A model generated the notes under the pieces. That model made no database searches. It saw nothing but the letters and a program-made list of their open reading frames with translations, and was not told the DNA's origin. A stretch of 64,000 nt of DNA, from assembly GCF_027111335.1 (NCBI RefSeq), contig NZ_CP114288.1:3224001-3288000 (forward strand). Reading direction: 5' to 3'. This document shows positions 1-9,040 of the stretch, one piece after another. Origin of the DNA: Flavobacterium aquiphilum (GTDB lineage: Bacteria; Bacteroidota; Bacteroidia; Flavobacteriales; Flavobacteriaceae). Position 1 is the first letter of the stretch; each line of letters begins with the position of its first letter. Position numbers and translations under genes: made by a program.

Positions 1-1031
1 AAAATACCATCTATCTGTTTTTGAAGTAAGTGTACGTTAAAACGAGCTTTAGATTTGTTCCCAAAATATAAAGATCCCAGCTGACTTTCACCCTTTATAT
101 TGTCATTGGAACGGATCGCCAATGTTAGTGAATCCATAAGCTGATAGTGCGAAAAAGTAGTTGTCCCATTCCATTTCACATCCCCTCTCCAATCCTTTAT
201 CTTCCCTTTAAAAATTACGGGAACAGACCCATCAATAAGATAAAAATTGGGAGGTAAAACACGAACCTGTACTGATTGAAAAGGAAAATCTGTACGACAG
301 GGATGAATCTTAAATTTATCTCTTTTCTGTAAGAGGGTATCCCATCTGGTAACCCAAAGCGGAGCGGTATAATTACCAAGATATATTTTGCCGTTGGCCT
401 CTCCTGCAAAATAATAAGAGCTAAACCGGAGATCGATTTCTTTAACTTGCGTGGCATTCCCCGGAAAACGACGAACAAAATTATTGCGATGATGTATAAT
501 GTCTTCCGATAACAGGAACAATACAGCAACGGTACCAACACTAAAAAAAGTGGTGAGCGAAAAAATACTGGCGAGTACAGCAGGTTTCGAAATACGATGT
601 GTCCATGACACCCCGCCGGCCAATATCAGTATACCCACAGCCGCCAGTATTATAAAAACTATATTAAAAATGAGGTGTTCTTTCCATCCTAATTTTTCAA
701 GAATTCCGCCGCAGGAACAAGGGATGAAGGAACTGTAATTCAGAATAATAAGAATGTATACCGTAAACATAAGCATTAAACTGAAAGCGGCAAAAAGAGC
801 GATCATACGCCATCTGGGAAAAAGAAGTAACAAAGCCAGAATCAATTCAACAATTGGAACCAACCAGGAAACCCAACTGGCAAAAGCACTTAGTAATGGA
901 GATTGCCCCAACTGGACTTGAAAGTTCTCAAAATCCAATAATTTACTGACTGCTGCATAGACAAATAACAATACAAACAACAGACAAATTATTTCTACAA
1001 TTCTACTTTTAATAGTTTCCTTCCGTTCCAT
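1..1031 (-). CDS. MauE/DoxX-family membrane protein, 3' end outside window
   Basis: I translated this frame by hand from an ATG at 1031 and it stays open to the window edge, giving at least 343 residues. The N-terminal ~150 residues hold four hydrophobic segments in the DoxX/MauE pattern, starting near residue 12, with a short Cys-x-Cys (SSFIPCSCGG) after the third segment. Such cysteines are typical of redox-associated MauE-like proteins. The remaining ~190 residues are a soluble, beta-rich-looking extension common in Bacteroidetes versions, probably periplasmic. The family is linked to thiol-disulfide chemistry or envelope maturation; its substrate here cannot be inferred. It is transcribed away from the mobilization genes. 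The family call is fairly secure and the function is not. Confidence 0.72.
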   Translation of the reverse strand, partial: MERKETIKSRIVEIICLLFVLLFVYAAVSKLLDFENFQVQLGQSPLLSAFASWVSWLVPIVELILALLLLFPRWRMIALFAAFSLMLMFTVYILIILNYSSFIPCSCGGILEKLGWKEHLIFNIVFIILAAVGILILAGGVSWTHRISKPAVLASIFSLTTFFSVGTVAVLFLLSEDIIHHRNNFVRRFPGNATQVKEIDLRFSSYYFAGEANGKIYLGNYTAPLWVTRWDTLLQKRDKFKIHPCRTDFPFQSVQVRVLPPNFYLIDGSVPVIFKGKIKDWRGDVKWNGTTTFSHYQLMDSLTLAIRSNDNIKGESQLGSLYFGNKSKARFNVHLLQKQIDGI

Positions 1032-1237
1032 GATTTTTGAAGTTTCGATTTAGACAATTAAGATTTGAATCGAAACAAAACTACAATCATTTATTTTACA
1101 GGTTGTTACCAAAAACCTGCCATGATTTTTCAAAAACATTCAATTTTAGTTAAAAACAAAAAATAACGATAAAGCGTTAAAATGAACTTACTAAGAAAGA
1201 TGCCAATAAGCCGTTTTATATTGGCATCCCTCCTTTT

Positions 1238-1531
1238 TTACTTTCCTGTCTCACTTAATATAGTAAGCTTTTCACTGAGTTCTGTAAGCCCTGCTTTTTG
1301 AAGACATTCTTCTGCCAAGAGTTTTAGTTCCTGCAGATTTTCTTGAGCAATGCTCGCCAAGAGAATTGATGATCCATCATCCTCAGTAGTCGATAATCCG
1401 CGTTCTATAACATGATGCAATAGCAGTACATTTTTTCGTGAAATTTTCAAATCAATCTTCACTACATCTTTCATTCCAGGGATACTCAAAACCGTATCAT
1501 ACACCTTGGAAACATCATTCTTTGTAATCAT
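1238..1531 (-). CDS. Small hypothetical protein of ICE neighbourhood
   Basis: A 97-residue soluble acidic protein with no signal peptide or membrane segment. The frame also opens at a GTG at 1540, but the ATG at 1531 (MITKNDVSKVYD) is the better start because GTG-AAA-ATT-ATG gives only three extra residues. The C-terminal half is helical-looking (QENLQELKLLAEECLQKAGLTE region). I recall similar short proteins beside mobilization genes in flavobacterial and sphingobacterial conjugative elements, but I know no function. It lies between the MauE-like gene and the mob operon, on the opposite strand to the latter. Confidence 0.6.
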   Translation of the reverse strand: MITKNDVSKVYDTVLSIPGMKDVVKIDLKISRKNVLLLHHVIERGLSTTEDDGSSILLASIAQENLQELKLLAEECLQKAGLTELSEKLTILSETGK

Positions 1532-1690
1532 AATTTTCACGTTTTAATTAATAATTTATCTGTTGTAAATGTAGAAACAAGCACTGATTTTATTCGATTC
1601 AAAATTTAGTGAGGATTGTTTAGTGGTTAAAGCTTTTCTAATTTAGTTGTAGTAATAAAAGTCTGAAAGACTGCTGTTTTTTGTGCAGTC

Positions 1691-1755
1691 GGCAAGATGT
1701 CCGGTTGTATCACAACCGATATCTTGCTGCCCTTTTACTCGGAACTCGTGGGCAG
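1691..1755. other. Candidate origin of transfer (inverted repeats upstream of mob genes)
   Basis: Two nested inverted repeats lie just before the mobilization operon. The first pairs 1693-1708 (CAAGATGTCCGGTTGT) with 1712-1726 (ACAACCGATATCTTG) across a three-base loop and with one bulge. The second pairs CTGCCC (1727-1732) with GGGCAG (1750-1755). Relaxases of mobilizable elements nick next to such hairpins, and oriT is usually immediately upstream of the accessory mob gene. The structure is seen; the oriT role is inferred from position. Confidence 0.45.
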
Positions 1756-1780
1756 TGGTACTGCAACGTTTTTAATGCTA

Positions 1781-2197
1781 ATGAAATTGATAAATGATGA
1801 AAAAAGGATGAAAAAAGAAAGTGTTAACCGTGTCAAATTCCTCCATTTGAGATTAACGCAAGGTGAATTTGAAACCCTAAACGACCGATTTAAAAAATCA
1901 ACCTGCCGTAAACTAAGCGATTATGCCCGAAAAAATCTCTTGCAACAGCCTGTTGTTTTAAAATACCGCAATGAGTCTTTGGACGAAACAATGATCGAGC
2001 TGATCCAATTTCGCCTTGAATTAAATGCCATAGGAAACAACTTTAACCAAGCCGTTAAAAAGCTGCACACGCTTAGTCAGATTGCCGAATTCAGGTACTG
2101 GATTGTCTCTTATGAGCAGGATAAAAAAACATTTTTTGATTTGGTCGCCACTATTCAAAACCATATTGAAAAACTAGCTCAAAAATGGTTGCAATAA
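1781..2197 (+). CDS. MobA-like mobilization accessory protein (MobC/ribbon-helix-helix type)
   Basis: A basic 138-residue protein (MKLINDEKRMKKESVNRVKF...) with the usual layout of relaxosome accessory proteins: a short basic N-terminus, an 'LTQGEFETL' segment matching the ribbon-helix-helix DNA-binding start, then a helical middle with 'LNAIGNNFNQAVKKL', close to the family signature LNxIGxNLNQ. It would bind oriT and help the relaxase nick. The reading frame continues upstream to 1697, but those codons run through the oriT-like hairpins, so I use the ATG at 1781; 1808 is another option. The end overlaps the relaxase start by 13 bp, indicating translational coupling. Confidence 0.8.
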   Translation: MKLINDEKRMKKESVNRVKFLHLRLTQGEFETLNDRFKKSTCRKLSDYARKNLLQQPVVLKYRNESLDETMIELIQFRLELNAIGNNFNQAVKKLHTLSQIAEFRYWIVSYEQDKKTFFDLVATIQNHIEKLAQKWLQ

Positions 2198-3435
2198 TCA
2201 AAACGGGACACTCTGTAAGGAGCTCTTTTAACTATAATGAGAACAAAGTTTCCCAAGGCATTGCTGTATGCATCGGAGAAGGTAATTATCCTGTTGACGT
2301 GGAAAAAATGAATTATACCATGAAGTTAAACAGATTGTTAAATCAAGTTACCTTAAATGATAATGTAACACGCAACAGTGTTCATATTTCTTTGAATTTT
2401 GATCCTTCAGAAAACCATTCGAAAGAAAAACTGATGGATATAGCCAATGCCTATATGGAAAAAATAGGCTTCGGACAACAGCCGTATTTGGTTTACCAAC
2501 ATAACGATTCGGGGCATCCTCACATCCATATCGTTTCGATAAAAGTACGTGCGGACGGAAGTAGAATTAACATGCAAAATATTGGTAAAAATCAATCCGA
2601 AAAAGCGCGAAAAGAAATAGAAGAAACTTTTGGTCTTGTAAAAGCTAAAAGCAAAAAAACAAACGAACAGTTTTCTTTACAGCCCATTGCGAACCGAAAA
2701 ATAGATTACGGAAAAACTGAATCTAAAAAGGCAATCAATGGCGTTTTAAACAAGGTATTGTTTGATTATAAATATTCCAGTCTTGCCGAGCTTAATGCCG
2801 TTCTCGGGTTGTACAATGTTAAGGCTGACCGGGGAAGCGAAAGATCCAGGGTATTTAAAAACAATGGCCTTCTTTACAGAATCCTTGACAAAAATGCAAA
2901 ACCAATCGGAGTGCCGATCAAGGCCAGTGACTTTTACACTAAGCCGACTTTGAAATTCTTAGAAGACAAATTTAAAGCAAACGAAACCCGAAAAGTTTCA
3001 GATAAAACACGGCTAAAAAACACGATTCAAATGACTTTTATCAGAGAACATAATTTATCGCTTGACCGTTTTGCCAAACAGTTGGAAAAAGAGGGAATCC
3101 GCACGGTTTTCAGAAAAAATGAAACCGGTTTAGTATATGGGATAACCTATGTGGATCATGTAACCAAAAATATTTTTAATGGGAGTAGTTTGGGAAAAGA
3201 ATATAGTGCGAAAGGGATTCTGGAACGTTGTGAACCTCCTATCGTTGCTGAAAATAAACAGCAACTCTCCGAAAGACTAAAGGCTTTCACCCTTGAAAAT
3301 AATTCCAAAAAAACATTGGATGTTTTGGCAATTTGCAAACTAATCGATTCTTTATTGCAACCGGAAATGACTTATGATTATTTACCTAAGCAATTGAAGA
3401 AGAAAAAGAAGAGAAGAATTCGAAAAGGGATTTAA
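2185..3435 (+). CDS. Relaxase (MobB-type, relaxase/mobilization nuclease domain)
   Basis: A 416-residue relaxase that would nick oriT and lead the transferred strand into the recipient. The N-terminal domain carries the hallmarks: an early Tyr (around Y17, SSFNYNENK), a 'NSVHISLNF' strand and the metal-binding three-histidine motif at residues 111-115 (HPHIHIV). The C-terminus is Lys/Arg-rich. It overlaps the accessory gene by 13 bp. Normally a VirD4/TraG coupling gene follows directly, but here that gene is at 62307, so cargo appears to be inserted right after this stop codon. The last ~80 bp also recur in diverged form at 45487. Length is complete for the family. Confidence 0.9.
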   Translation: MVAIIKTGHSVRSSFNYNENKVSQGIAVCIGEGNYPVDVEKMNYTMKLNRLLNQVTLNDNVTRNSVHISLNFDPSENHSKEKLMDIANAYMEKIGFGQQPYLVYQHNDSGHPHIHIVSIKVRADGSRINMQNIGKNQSEKARKEIEETFGLVKAKSKKTNEQFSLQPIANRKIDYGKTESKKAINGVLNKVLFDYKYSSLAELNAVLGLYNVKADRGSERSRVFKNNGLLYRILDKNAKPIGVPIKASDFYTKPTLKFLEDKFKANETRKVSDKTRLKNTIQMTFIREHNLSLDRFAKQLEKEGIRTVFRKNETGLVYGITYVDHVTKNIFNGSSLGKEYSAKGILERCEPPIVAENKQQLSERLKAFTLENNSKKTLDVLAICKLIDSLLQPEMTYDYLPKQLKKKKKRRIRKGI

Positions 3436-3439
3436 AAAA

Positions 3440-3470
3440 TTCAAGAGGATACCCCTTGAAGATATTTTCC
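3440..3470 (+). terminator. Hairpin after the relaxase gene
   Basis: TTCAAGAGG (3440-3448) pairs with CCCCTTGAA (3452-3460), with one mismatch and a three-base loop, and is followed by a T-rich stretch. It sits five bases after the relaxase stop, so it is a plausible terminator of the mob operon in its present form. Confidence 0.4.
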
Positions 3471-3586
3471 TTTTTTGTTTGCATGTCCATTACTTTGGAT
3501 AAAACTATAGAAAGAATTTTGAAAACTATTCAATTTTTAAAATATAATTTCTCTCTTATTTCTGTTTATATATCTAAGATAAAATT

Positions 3587-3895
3587 TTATATTTTCTTAT
3601 AAATCGAAACACTTATTTTGTAAATCGTTGACTCTTTAGCACTTACTGTCGAAAATGTTTTATTGTTGTATGCTACCTCAAATACTTTATCTGAATTGTA
3701 TGGAGTATTACAATCTGAAAGATATTTGTATTTTTCTAACACATCTTTTTTTATGCTATTATATTCTGATAGTTTATTTTCTTTACCATTATAGAAATAA
3801 ATTATTTTTTCATAGGTGGTGATTTTACCGCCATTTTTACTATCTGTAACGAGGGTAATAAATTGCGTCCTAACAAAGATAGGAACTCCATCATA
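3587..3895 (-). pseudogene. Relic of an unknown protein (C-terminal ~100 residues)
   Basis: On the minus strand an open frame runs from about 3895 to a TAA at 3587 and encodes a protein-like sequence (YKYDGVPIFVRTQF..., ending VSIYKKI). It has no in-frame start: a TAG lies shortly upstream and the frame runs into the 3' end of the serine hydrolase gene. Codon use is normal for the region, so it looks like the 3' remnant of a gene whose front was lost when the hydrolase segment joined. I do not recognise the family. Confidence 0.4.
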
Positions 3896-3896
3896 T

Positions 3897-5336
3897 TTAT
3901 AATAGACCTTCTAAAACTTTGCTAGCGTTCTCATTTTTTGGATCCAATTCGATGGATTTTTTATACATTTTGATAGCTTCCTCTTTGTTATTATCCTTCA
4001 ATAAGGCTTCTCCAAAACTGTCATAAGCATTCGAGCTGTTTGGAAAGAGGAATACATTTAATTTAAAGACCTGCAAAGCATTTTTAATTTGACCCTTTTG
4101 CATCATTCTGTATGCCCATTCGTTGATTTCAAATTCATTTGGTATAAAATAAGGGTCTTTTTTAAGTTGTTCTTTCACAATTTTAATGGCTTGATCGAAT
4201 CCGCTTTTTTGCAAGTTTATTCTCAAAAAAGTCAATGGATCTGCATTTAAAATATCAGGGATATAACAAGCCGCTAATTCTTCCAGATAATCTTCAGGAG
4301 AATCGCCTCCGAGATTGGTTAATACAATTACCGCCAGGTCGTCATCGGGATAAATAAGAAAAGCAGCCCGTCCACCACCTGACATACCTATAGCCCTATG
4401 ATGTTTGCGAAATTTTGCCAATCCCCACCCGAGTGCCCACGGAGTATTTTCACCATTATTAAATTGAATTGGAGACCACATTGTTTCTAAAGTTGATTTG
4501 GATTTTAAGAGTTTGCTGTTTTGCAATGCAATAACCCATTGTGCCATGTCTTCTGCAGTACTGTTAAGCCCGGCAGCAGTTCTTCTGAAATAGGGGAACT
4601 CGTAATAATTATTTACCATTTTTTTCTCCTTATATTTTTGTCCGTCCAATTCTGTTCTGTAAAAATAAGTTGGTGCAAGATGTGGTATCACATCGCGGGA
4701 ATCACCAAAAATGGTATTGCGTATACCTGCAGGTTTAAATTGTTTTTCTGAAAAAACTTCCGCAAAGGGCTTTTCTCTGAATTTATCTATTATTTTTCCT
4801 AATAAATACGCGTTGGTCTGATTATAGCTAAAACGCTTACCAGGTTGAAATTCCAAAGGTTTGGATTTTAATTTTTCCCATATGGTTTCTTCATTTTTCA
4901 GACTTCCCAAGCCCCCCGTATACGGGTCAAGCAGCTTTAGCAGATCGGGTAATCCTGAACAATGAGTCAGTAACTGATTAACTCTCACAGGTCCCCACTC
5001 TATAGGAAGATTGTCTAAATATTTAGAAATAGGTGCCGATAGCTCGATCTTTCCATCTTCAACCAGTTGCATAATGGCCACACTAGTAAAAACCTTTGTA
5101 CATGAATTGATGGCAAAAATTGTTTGGTTATCTACAGGAATATTGTCCTGAATATTTGCAACACCAAAGGATTTATTTAAAACAATTTTTCCGCATTGAA
5201 CAATTGCTATTTGTAACCCTGGTATTTTTCTCTCGCTCATTTCTCTTTTAATAATTACATCAATAACATCGGTTTTATTTTGAGCAGACAAAGATGTTCC
5301 AGTAATTATTAAGACAATTAAGATGATGTATTTCAT
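3897..5336 (-). CDS. Serine hydrolase of the class C beta-lactamase fold with C-terminal TPR
   Basis: A 479-residue exported protein with a signal peptide (cleavage near residue 19, SLSAQ). The beta-lactamase/penicillin-binding fold follows: the catalytic SxxK is S78-C-T-K81 and the Tyr motif is near Y171 (SYNQTNAYLLG). The third motif, usually KTG or HxG, appears as 'GMSGGGRAAF', as in many esterase-like members. The last ~45 residues form a tetratricopeptide repeat (AYDSFGEALLKDNNKEEA...). Such proteins are periplasmic peptidases or esterases rather than true beta-lactamases, so resistance cannot be assumed. The gene stands alone, with relics on both sides. Confidence 0.85.
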   Translation of the reverse strand: MKYIILIVLIITGTSLSAQNKTDVIDVIIKREMSERKIPGLQIAIVQCGKIVLNKSFGVANIQDNIPVDNQTIFAINSCTKVFTSVAIMQLVEDGKIELSAPISKYLDNLPIEWGPVRVNQLLTHCSGLPDLLKLLDPYTGGLGSLKNEETIWEKLKSKPLEFQPGKRFSYNQTNAYLLGKIIDKFREKPFAEVFSEKQFKPAGIRNTIFGDSRDVIPHLAPTYFYRTELDGQKYKEKKMVNNYYEFPYFRRTAAGLNSTAEDMAQWVIALQNSKLLKSKSTLETMWSPIQFNNGENTPWALGWGLAKFRKHHRAIGMSGGGRAAFLIYPDDDLAVIVLTNLGGDSPEDYLEELAACYIPDILNADPLTFLRINLQKSGFDQAIKIVKEQLKKDPYFIPNEFEINEWAYRMMQKGQIKNALQVFKLNVFLFPNSSNAYDSFGEALLKDNNKEEAIKMYKKSIELDPKNENASKVLEGLL

Positions 5337-5466
5337 AATATTGATATGTTTTAATGTTCTTTAAGTAAAAAATAGTATATGACTCTCAACAAATAGATTA
5401 TTATTGTCTCCTCGTTTTGAAGTACTTTTACTTTACTGGTTCGGTTATTGTTTTACCCCTCTTATA

Positions 5467-5639
5467 TCAAAGCATAAATCCAATCCAGCTTGCTAATAGT
5501 ATAGCAATTAAAACCAGTACGGTTCTATGTAGCGCGTTCCTGAAAAAGTTATTCAGGGAATGAAAGCCTGCTACAGCCAATAAAAATATGTACTAACATA
5601 AAAAATGATAATGCTCCCAAACCGTTTCTTTTCTTTCAT
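5467..5639 (-). pseudogene. Internally deleted CPBP protease gene (decayed paralogue of 8266-8973)
   Basis: The first ~15 codons (MKEKKRFGSIIIFYV) match the N-terminus of the intact CPBP protease at 8266-8973. They are joined near 5590 to a segment matching its C-terminal region (LLAVAGFHSLNNFF). About 165 codons, including the catalytic EExxxR motif, are missing, and an in-frame stop follows the join. The remnant is not functional as a protease. Together with the next feature it preserves the gene order of the intact CPBP-Crp pair. Confidence 0.75.
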
Positions 5640-5711
5640 TATTCTTTATCTGAATTACATTATTCAAAACTAATCATAAGAAAGCTAAAAAGAATTAACG
5701 ATGGGTAAGTT

Positions 5712-5830
5712 TTACTTCCCGGTCACTTTTTTTCTAAGTCGGCTCATGCTTTCTTCAGTCAATCCCAGATATGAAGCAATTATTTTCAGAGGTGTACGAT
5801 GAAAAACTTAGGAAAGCTGGTGAATGGCTA
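5712..5830 (-). pseudogene. Crp/Fnr regulator C-terminal relic
   Basis: The minus-strand frame ending at TAA 5712 encodes TPLKIIASYLGLTEES... and ends KKVTGK. This is the helix-turn-helix end of the intact Crp/Fnr regulator at 9041-9622 (TPLKIIASYLGLTAES..., ending KRVTRK). Homology fades and the frame breaks beyond about 5830, so the cyclic-nucleotide-like domain is gone. It lies upstream of the deleted CPBP copy exactly as in the intact pair, showing that an ancestral tandem copy has decayed. Confidence 0.7.
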
Positions 5831-6043
5831 TTGTTTTCAAACTATATCTCCTTAAAGAATCTTTAATTTCTTAAGAAGCTGCTTTTAAATTTAACATTAT
5901 ATCACTTTTTATATTTTTTGGAGAAATTCATTACTCCTTGATGACAATTTTAATCTGAATTAAATGTTAACGGAATTTGTAGCTTATCTTTTATTATAGC
6001 AACTCCAGCTGATTTTTATTTAATTTCCTAAAGTTTATATAGA

Positions 6044-7792
6044 TTATTTCAAGATTGGAATTTCCACAAAACTATCGTTAAACCATTTGATCACCAACGG
6101 TTTTTTTGCATCGGCAATGGTTTCGCTGCTCACGGTTTTCCCTGTTCCGTAATTGAGTTCTGAGAATGGGTTTTTATTGATATTCAGTACCACTACAAGC
6201 CGGCTGCCTTTCTCTAGCTGTTTGCTAACCAGATGGGTGTTTTCAAACTTTATGATCTCTTTCTTCTCAGGTGTCAACAGTTGCCTCCGAGTCATATCTT
6301 TGGCATAGCTTGCCCGCCCTATGTAGTAAGAAAGGTGAAAATATTTTCCTTCGGAGTTTAGTTCATAAAGCGTGACACCGATGTCGGCATCTTTTTTATT
6401 GATGCTCAACCGTATATTTCCTTTGAACGATCCATTGACGATCACAGCCTGCTGTATGGGTTCGCTGATGAAAACATAACCGTTTTTACCAGATAGATTG
6501 TCGCGTACGATAGGGTCAGGATAATAATCATTATTGCTATTTTCCCGGTCGGCAAAATCCACTTCTTGTGTTAGAAAGGTCTCATTCTTTGGCTTTTTTA
6601 AATCCAATGAAAAACCTTCTCTTACTTTTTCCGAACTCAGGTAAAATTTAAGATAGTCATTATGCATCGCATCCAGTGAAGAAGCACTCCGCCATTCATC
6701 TGTACTCATTACCTGGTAATTGATCTTATCTTTCAGAAAAGTGGGTTTCACAGCACCTTTCAGCACATAGTCGAGCCATTGATATGTGTACTCTTTAATG
6801 GGGAATAAGGCTTTTTTGCTGATGGTATAACCGTTAATAGTTTCCTGTCCCCCCGATTGTGTACCGAAATGTCCATAAGGCCCGATAACAAGATACACCG
6901 GTATTTTGGGATTGTACTTGTTCATTTCCTTGAGGTAATAAATCCCCGAATTCTGCGAATCATTGTAATAGCCGTCAAAAGCCAGAACAGGAATATTGAT
7001 CTGGGCAAAATCATTCTTGTACGGAGCCATATTCTGCCAATACGCATCGAAATCGGGATGACTGATCCAGCGCTGGAACAGCCGGTTGGGCGTTCCGTCG
7101 ATGCTATCCATTTTATTGTAAGCTGCTCCGATTTCCCACCATTTGAACATCATATTGCGGAATCGTTGTCGATCATCGCCTGTTTTGTTGTCAAGGTATT
7201 TGTTATTTCCTACATAAAAAGACCATTCATAGTTGGGGTTAACAAAAATATTATTCTCCATAGGAAGTCCCATTCCCGGACGGTTTGCAACATAAGGAAC
7301 AATGGTTTTTAAGGCCGGATGCCGTTTTTTTGCCGCAGCCCATTGTGTAAATCCATTATAACTGCCTCCATACATCCCAACACTCCCGTTACACCAAGAC
7401 TGTCTGCTGATCCAGTCAATAACATCATAAGCATCTTTTCCATCGGTTTCATAAGGAAAAATATCGGATCTGCTGAAACGTTTACCTCTTGTATAAGCCA
7501 TAACTCCAACGTATCCCCTATCAGCAGCCTCTTTAAGCGACTGTATATCCCGCCCCTGGTCCCGCACATAGATTGTAAATTGTAATACAACAGGTCGTGG
7601 AACTTTATCATTTTTTTTGCGTACTATCATTGCTGAAATCTCCGCTCCATCCCTTGTATGGATCATAACACTATCCTGTATACTGTATATTCCTTCCTTT
7701 TCCTGCCGATTGCCCCATAATGTTTGTTGGGCACTTACCGAAAGGAATAATTGCCATACAACAATGACAACCAGCATGATTTTATTTAACAT
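6044..7792 (-). CDS. CocE/NonD family hydrolase (X-Pro dipeptidyl-peptidase S15 type)
   Basis: A 582-residue exported enzyme (signal peptide ending near A21) of the S15/CocE alpha/beta-hydrolase family. These enzymes act on acylated substrates such as peptides, esters or beta-lactam side chains. The nucleophile elbow is GMYGGSYNG with S144; candidate acid residues are D273 or D278 (AFDGYYND) and the histidine is H308 (IGPYGHFG). The C-terminal ~180 residues form the jelly-roll domain typical of the family (KGNIRLSINKKDADIGV). Length and architecture are complete. Its G+C content appears higher than that of neighbouring genes, which may reflect separate acquisition. The substrate is unknown. 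Confidence 0.88.
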   Translation of the reverse strand: MLNKIMLVVIVVWQLFLSVSAQQTLWGNRQEKEGIYSIQDSVMIHTRDGAEISAMIVRKKNDKVPRPVVLQFTIYVRDQGRDIQSLKEAADRGYVGVMAYTRGKRFSRSDIFPYETDGKDAYDVIDWISRQSWCNGSVGMYGGSYNGFTQWAAAKKRHPALKTIVPYVANRPGMGLPMENNIFVNPNYEWSFYVGNNKYLDNKTGDDRQRFRNMMFKWWEIGAAYNKMDSIDGTPNRLFQRWISHPDFDAYWQNMAPYKNDFAQINIPVLAFDGYYNDSQNSGIYYLKEMNKYNPKIPVYLVIGPYGHFGTQSGGQETINGYTISKKALFPIKEYTYQWLDYVLKGAVKPTFLKDKINYQVMSTDEWRSASSLDAMHNDYLKFYLSSEKVREGFSLDLKKPKNETFLTQEVDFADRENSNNDYYPDPIVRDNLSGKNGYVFISEPIQQAVIVNGSFKGNIRLSINKKDADIGVTLYELNSEGKYFHLSYYIGRASYAKDMTRRQLLTPEKKEIIKFENTHLVSKQLEKGSRLVVVLNINKNPFSELNYGTGKTVSSETIADAKKPLVIKWFNDSFVEIPILK

Positions 7793-7846
7793 ATTTACTC
7801 TTCTTTATAAGTTGAACATCATTATTTCTATAATTCCATATCTTTG

Positions 7847-7945
7847 TTATATCACTAATCCTTCAGCAAATTCCATCATGTATAGCTTTTTTGTATGATC
7901 TTCCATCTGCTGGAAATTTTTACTTTGCTCCTGCATGGTTTTCAT
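7847..7945 (-). pseudogene. Short coding relic between hydrolase genes
   Basis: A 32-codon frame starts at an ATG 12 bp after the truncated hydrolase stop (MKTMQEQSKNFQQMEDHTKK...) and ends at TAA 7847. The composition is protein-like, but the piece is too short for a recognisable domain. I read it as the start of a gene truncated by the arrangement of the hydrolase segment; it could also be a small independent gene. Confidence 0.25.
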
Positions 7946-7957
7946 AGCCAAACACAT

Positions 7958-8272
7958 TCAGTCATTCAGGAAGCCCCATATATAATTTTGAATTTCTTTC
8001 CTTTGCTCAGCATTGGCATCATCATCCATATCATTGTGCTTTACATCTGGTAACCTGATAATGGTCATTCTCCTTTTTTTCAGATCACTCTCTACAGGGA
8101 TTACTCCCTCATCTGCCGGCTGATCGCTGGAACGTAAAGAATATATCTTGAGGTTCCGGTCTTTAGGAAAAGCCATTCTGCGATTGTCCAGCGTAATGAT
8201 GCGACTTACGATATCCGGATATTTCTGTGGGAACAATACCGTCATATCCCCAACGTTGGAATGGCTTATGAG
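7958..8272 (-). pseudogene. 5'-truncated alpha/beta hydrolase
   Basis: The frame encodes the C-terminal half of a Bacteroidetes alpha/beta hydrolase. It begins at the nucleophile elbow (LISHSNVGDMTVLF) and continues through SSDQPADEG to the catalytic-histidine region (DVKHNDMDDD). Everything upstream of the elbow is missing because the frame enters directly from the 3' end of the CPBP gene, which ends at 8266. An internal ATG at 8245 could start a 95-residue fragment, but this would lack the catalytic serine. A recombination event appears to have fused the CPBP gene to this gene's middle. Confidence 0.65.
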
Positions 8273-8973
8273 TGTTTGGTAAGCGATGATTCTTCTGTAT
8301 TCGTTTTGAGCTTCCGGTTATGCCAAATCATAAAGCCAATCCAGATCAACAGCAATACCGTAATTAATATCAGCTCTCTTTCGTGAAGACCATCTCTAAA
8401 AAAATTATTCAGCGAATGAAATCCAGCTACTGCCAGTAATGAATATGTCCTATTGTATACTTTGCCAATTCCCCAAGTACCCAAAAACAAGACACCGAGA
8501 AAAATCATATTGGAACCGATGAACTCAAAGTTCAGATGCCAGATAAACCACAAAACCGTGATAATAATTATACTTTGAAGTTTCGGTAAATCTTTCAGCT
8601 GTTCTTGCAAAAATCCACGCCAACCGATCTCTTCCAATAAACCATATACCAAAACCGTGAAAAGCAGCGCAAAAGGAAATTGTTCCTGCTGAATATAGTT
8701 GACTGTTCCAATGAGAACGACTGGGAAAATCCAGAAAACAAACAAAGGCAAAAATAAATTTTGATAATTTCCTTTCAAGGAAAGCTTTAAGGGAATATTA
8801 AACAATTTAACCGAAACAAAAGCGCCGATTGCGGGGCCTATTCCACGAAGTAAAATTTGTATAAATTGGTTGTCGATAAAACCATATAGATTGGTTTTAA
8901 CCGCCAAAAAGCGAAAAATAATGGCAATAACATAAAAAATGATAATGCTCCCAAGTCGTTTTTTTTCTTTCAT
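8266..8973 (-). CDS. CPBP family intramembrane glutamic endopeptidase
   Basis: A 235-residue polytopic membrane protein (about seven hydrophobic segments) of the CPBP/CAAX-protease family. Motif 1 is E114-E115-x-x-x-R119 (LLEEIGWRG), motif 2 centres on H146 (IWHLNFE) and motif 3 on H186/N190 (GFHSLNN); all expected catalytic residues are present. Bacterial members are linked to membrane proteolysis and peptide self-immunity; the substrate here is unknown. It lies directly after the Crp/Fnr gene on the same strand (67-bp gap) and is probably co-transcribed. A decayed copy is at 5467-5639. Confidence 0.85.
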   Translation of the reverse strand: MKEKKRLGSIIIFYVIAIIFRFLAVKTNLYGFIDNQFIQILLRGIGPAIGAFVSVKLFNIPLKLSLKGNYQNLFLPLFVFWIFPVVLIGTVNYIQQEQFPFALLFTVLVYGLLEEIGWRGFLQEQLKDLPKLQSIIIITVLWFIWHLNFEFIGSNMIFLGVLFLGTWGIGKVYNRTYSLLAVAGFHSLNNFFRDGLHERELILITVLLLIWIGFMIWHNRKLKTNTEESSLTKHS

Positions 8974-9040
8974 ATTTTTTGAATTAGATCATCCAAAATT
9001 AATTATAAGAAAGTGAAATCAACTTGACGTTGGGTAAGTT

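Noticed and set aside
215..541. 108-codon minus-strand frame
   Set aside because: It lies in another frame of the MauE/DoxX gene, which gives a clear family translation through the same bases.
3470..3580. Possible second integrase relic after the relaxase (TTTGTTTGCATGTCCA resembles 13306-13320)
   Set aside because: The similarity is ~15 bases of low-complexity sequence, and the translation does not continue to match.
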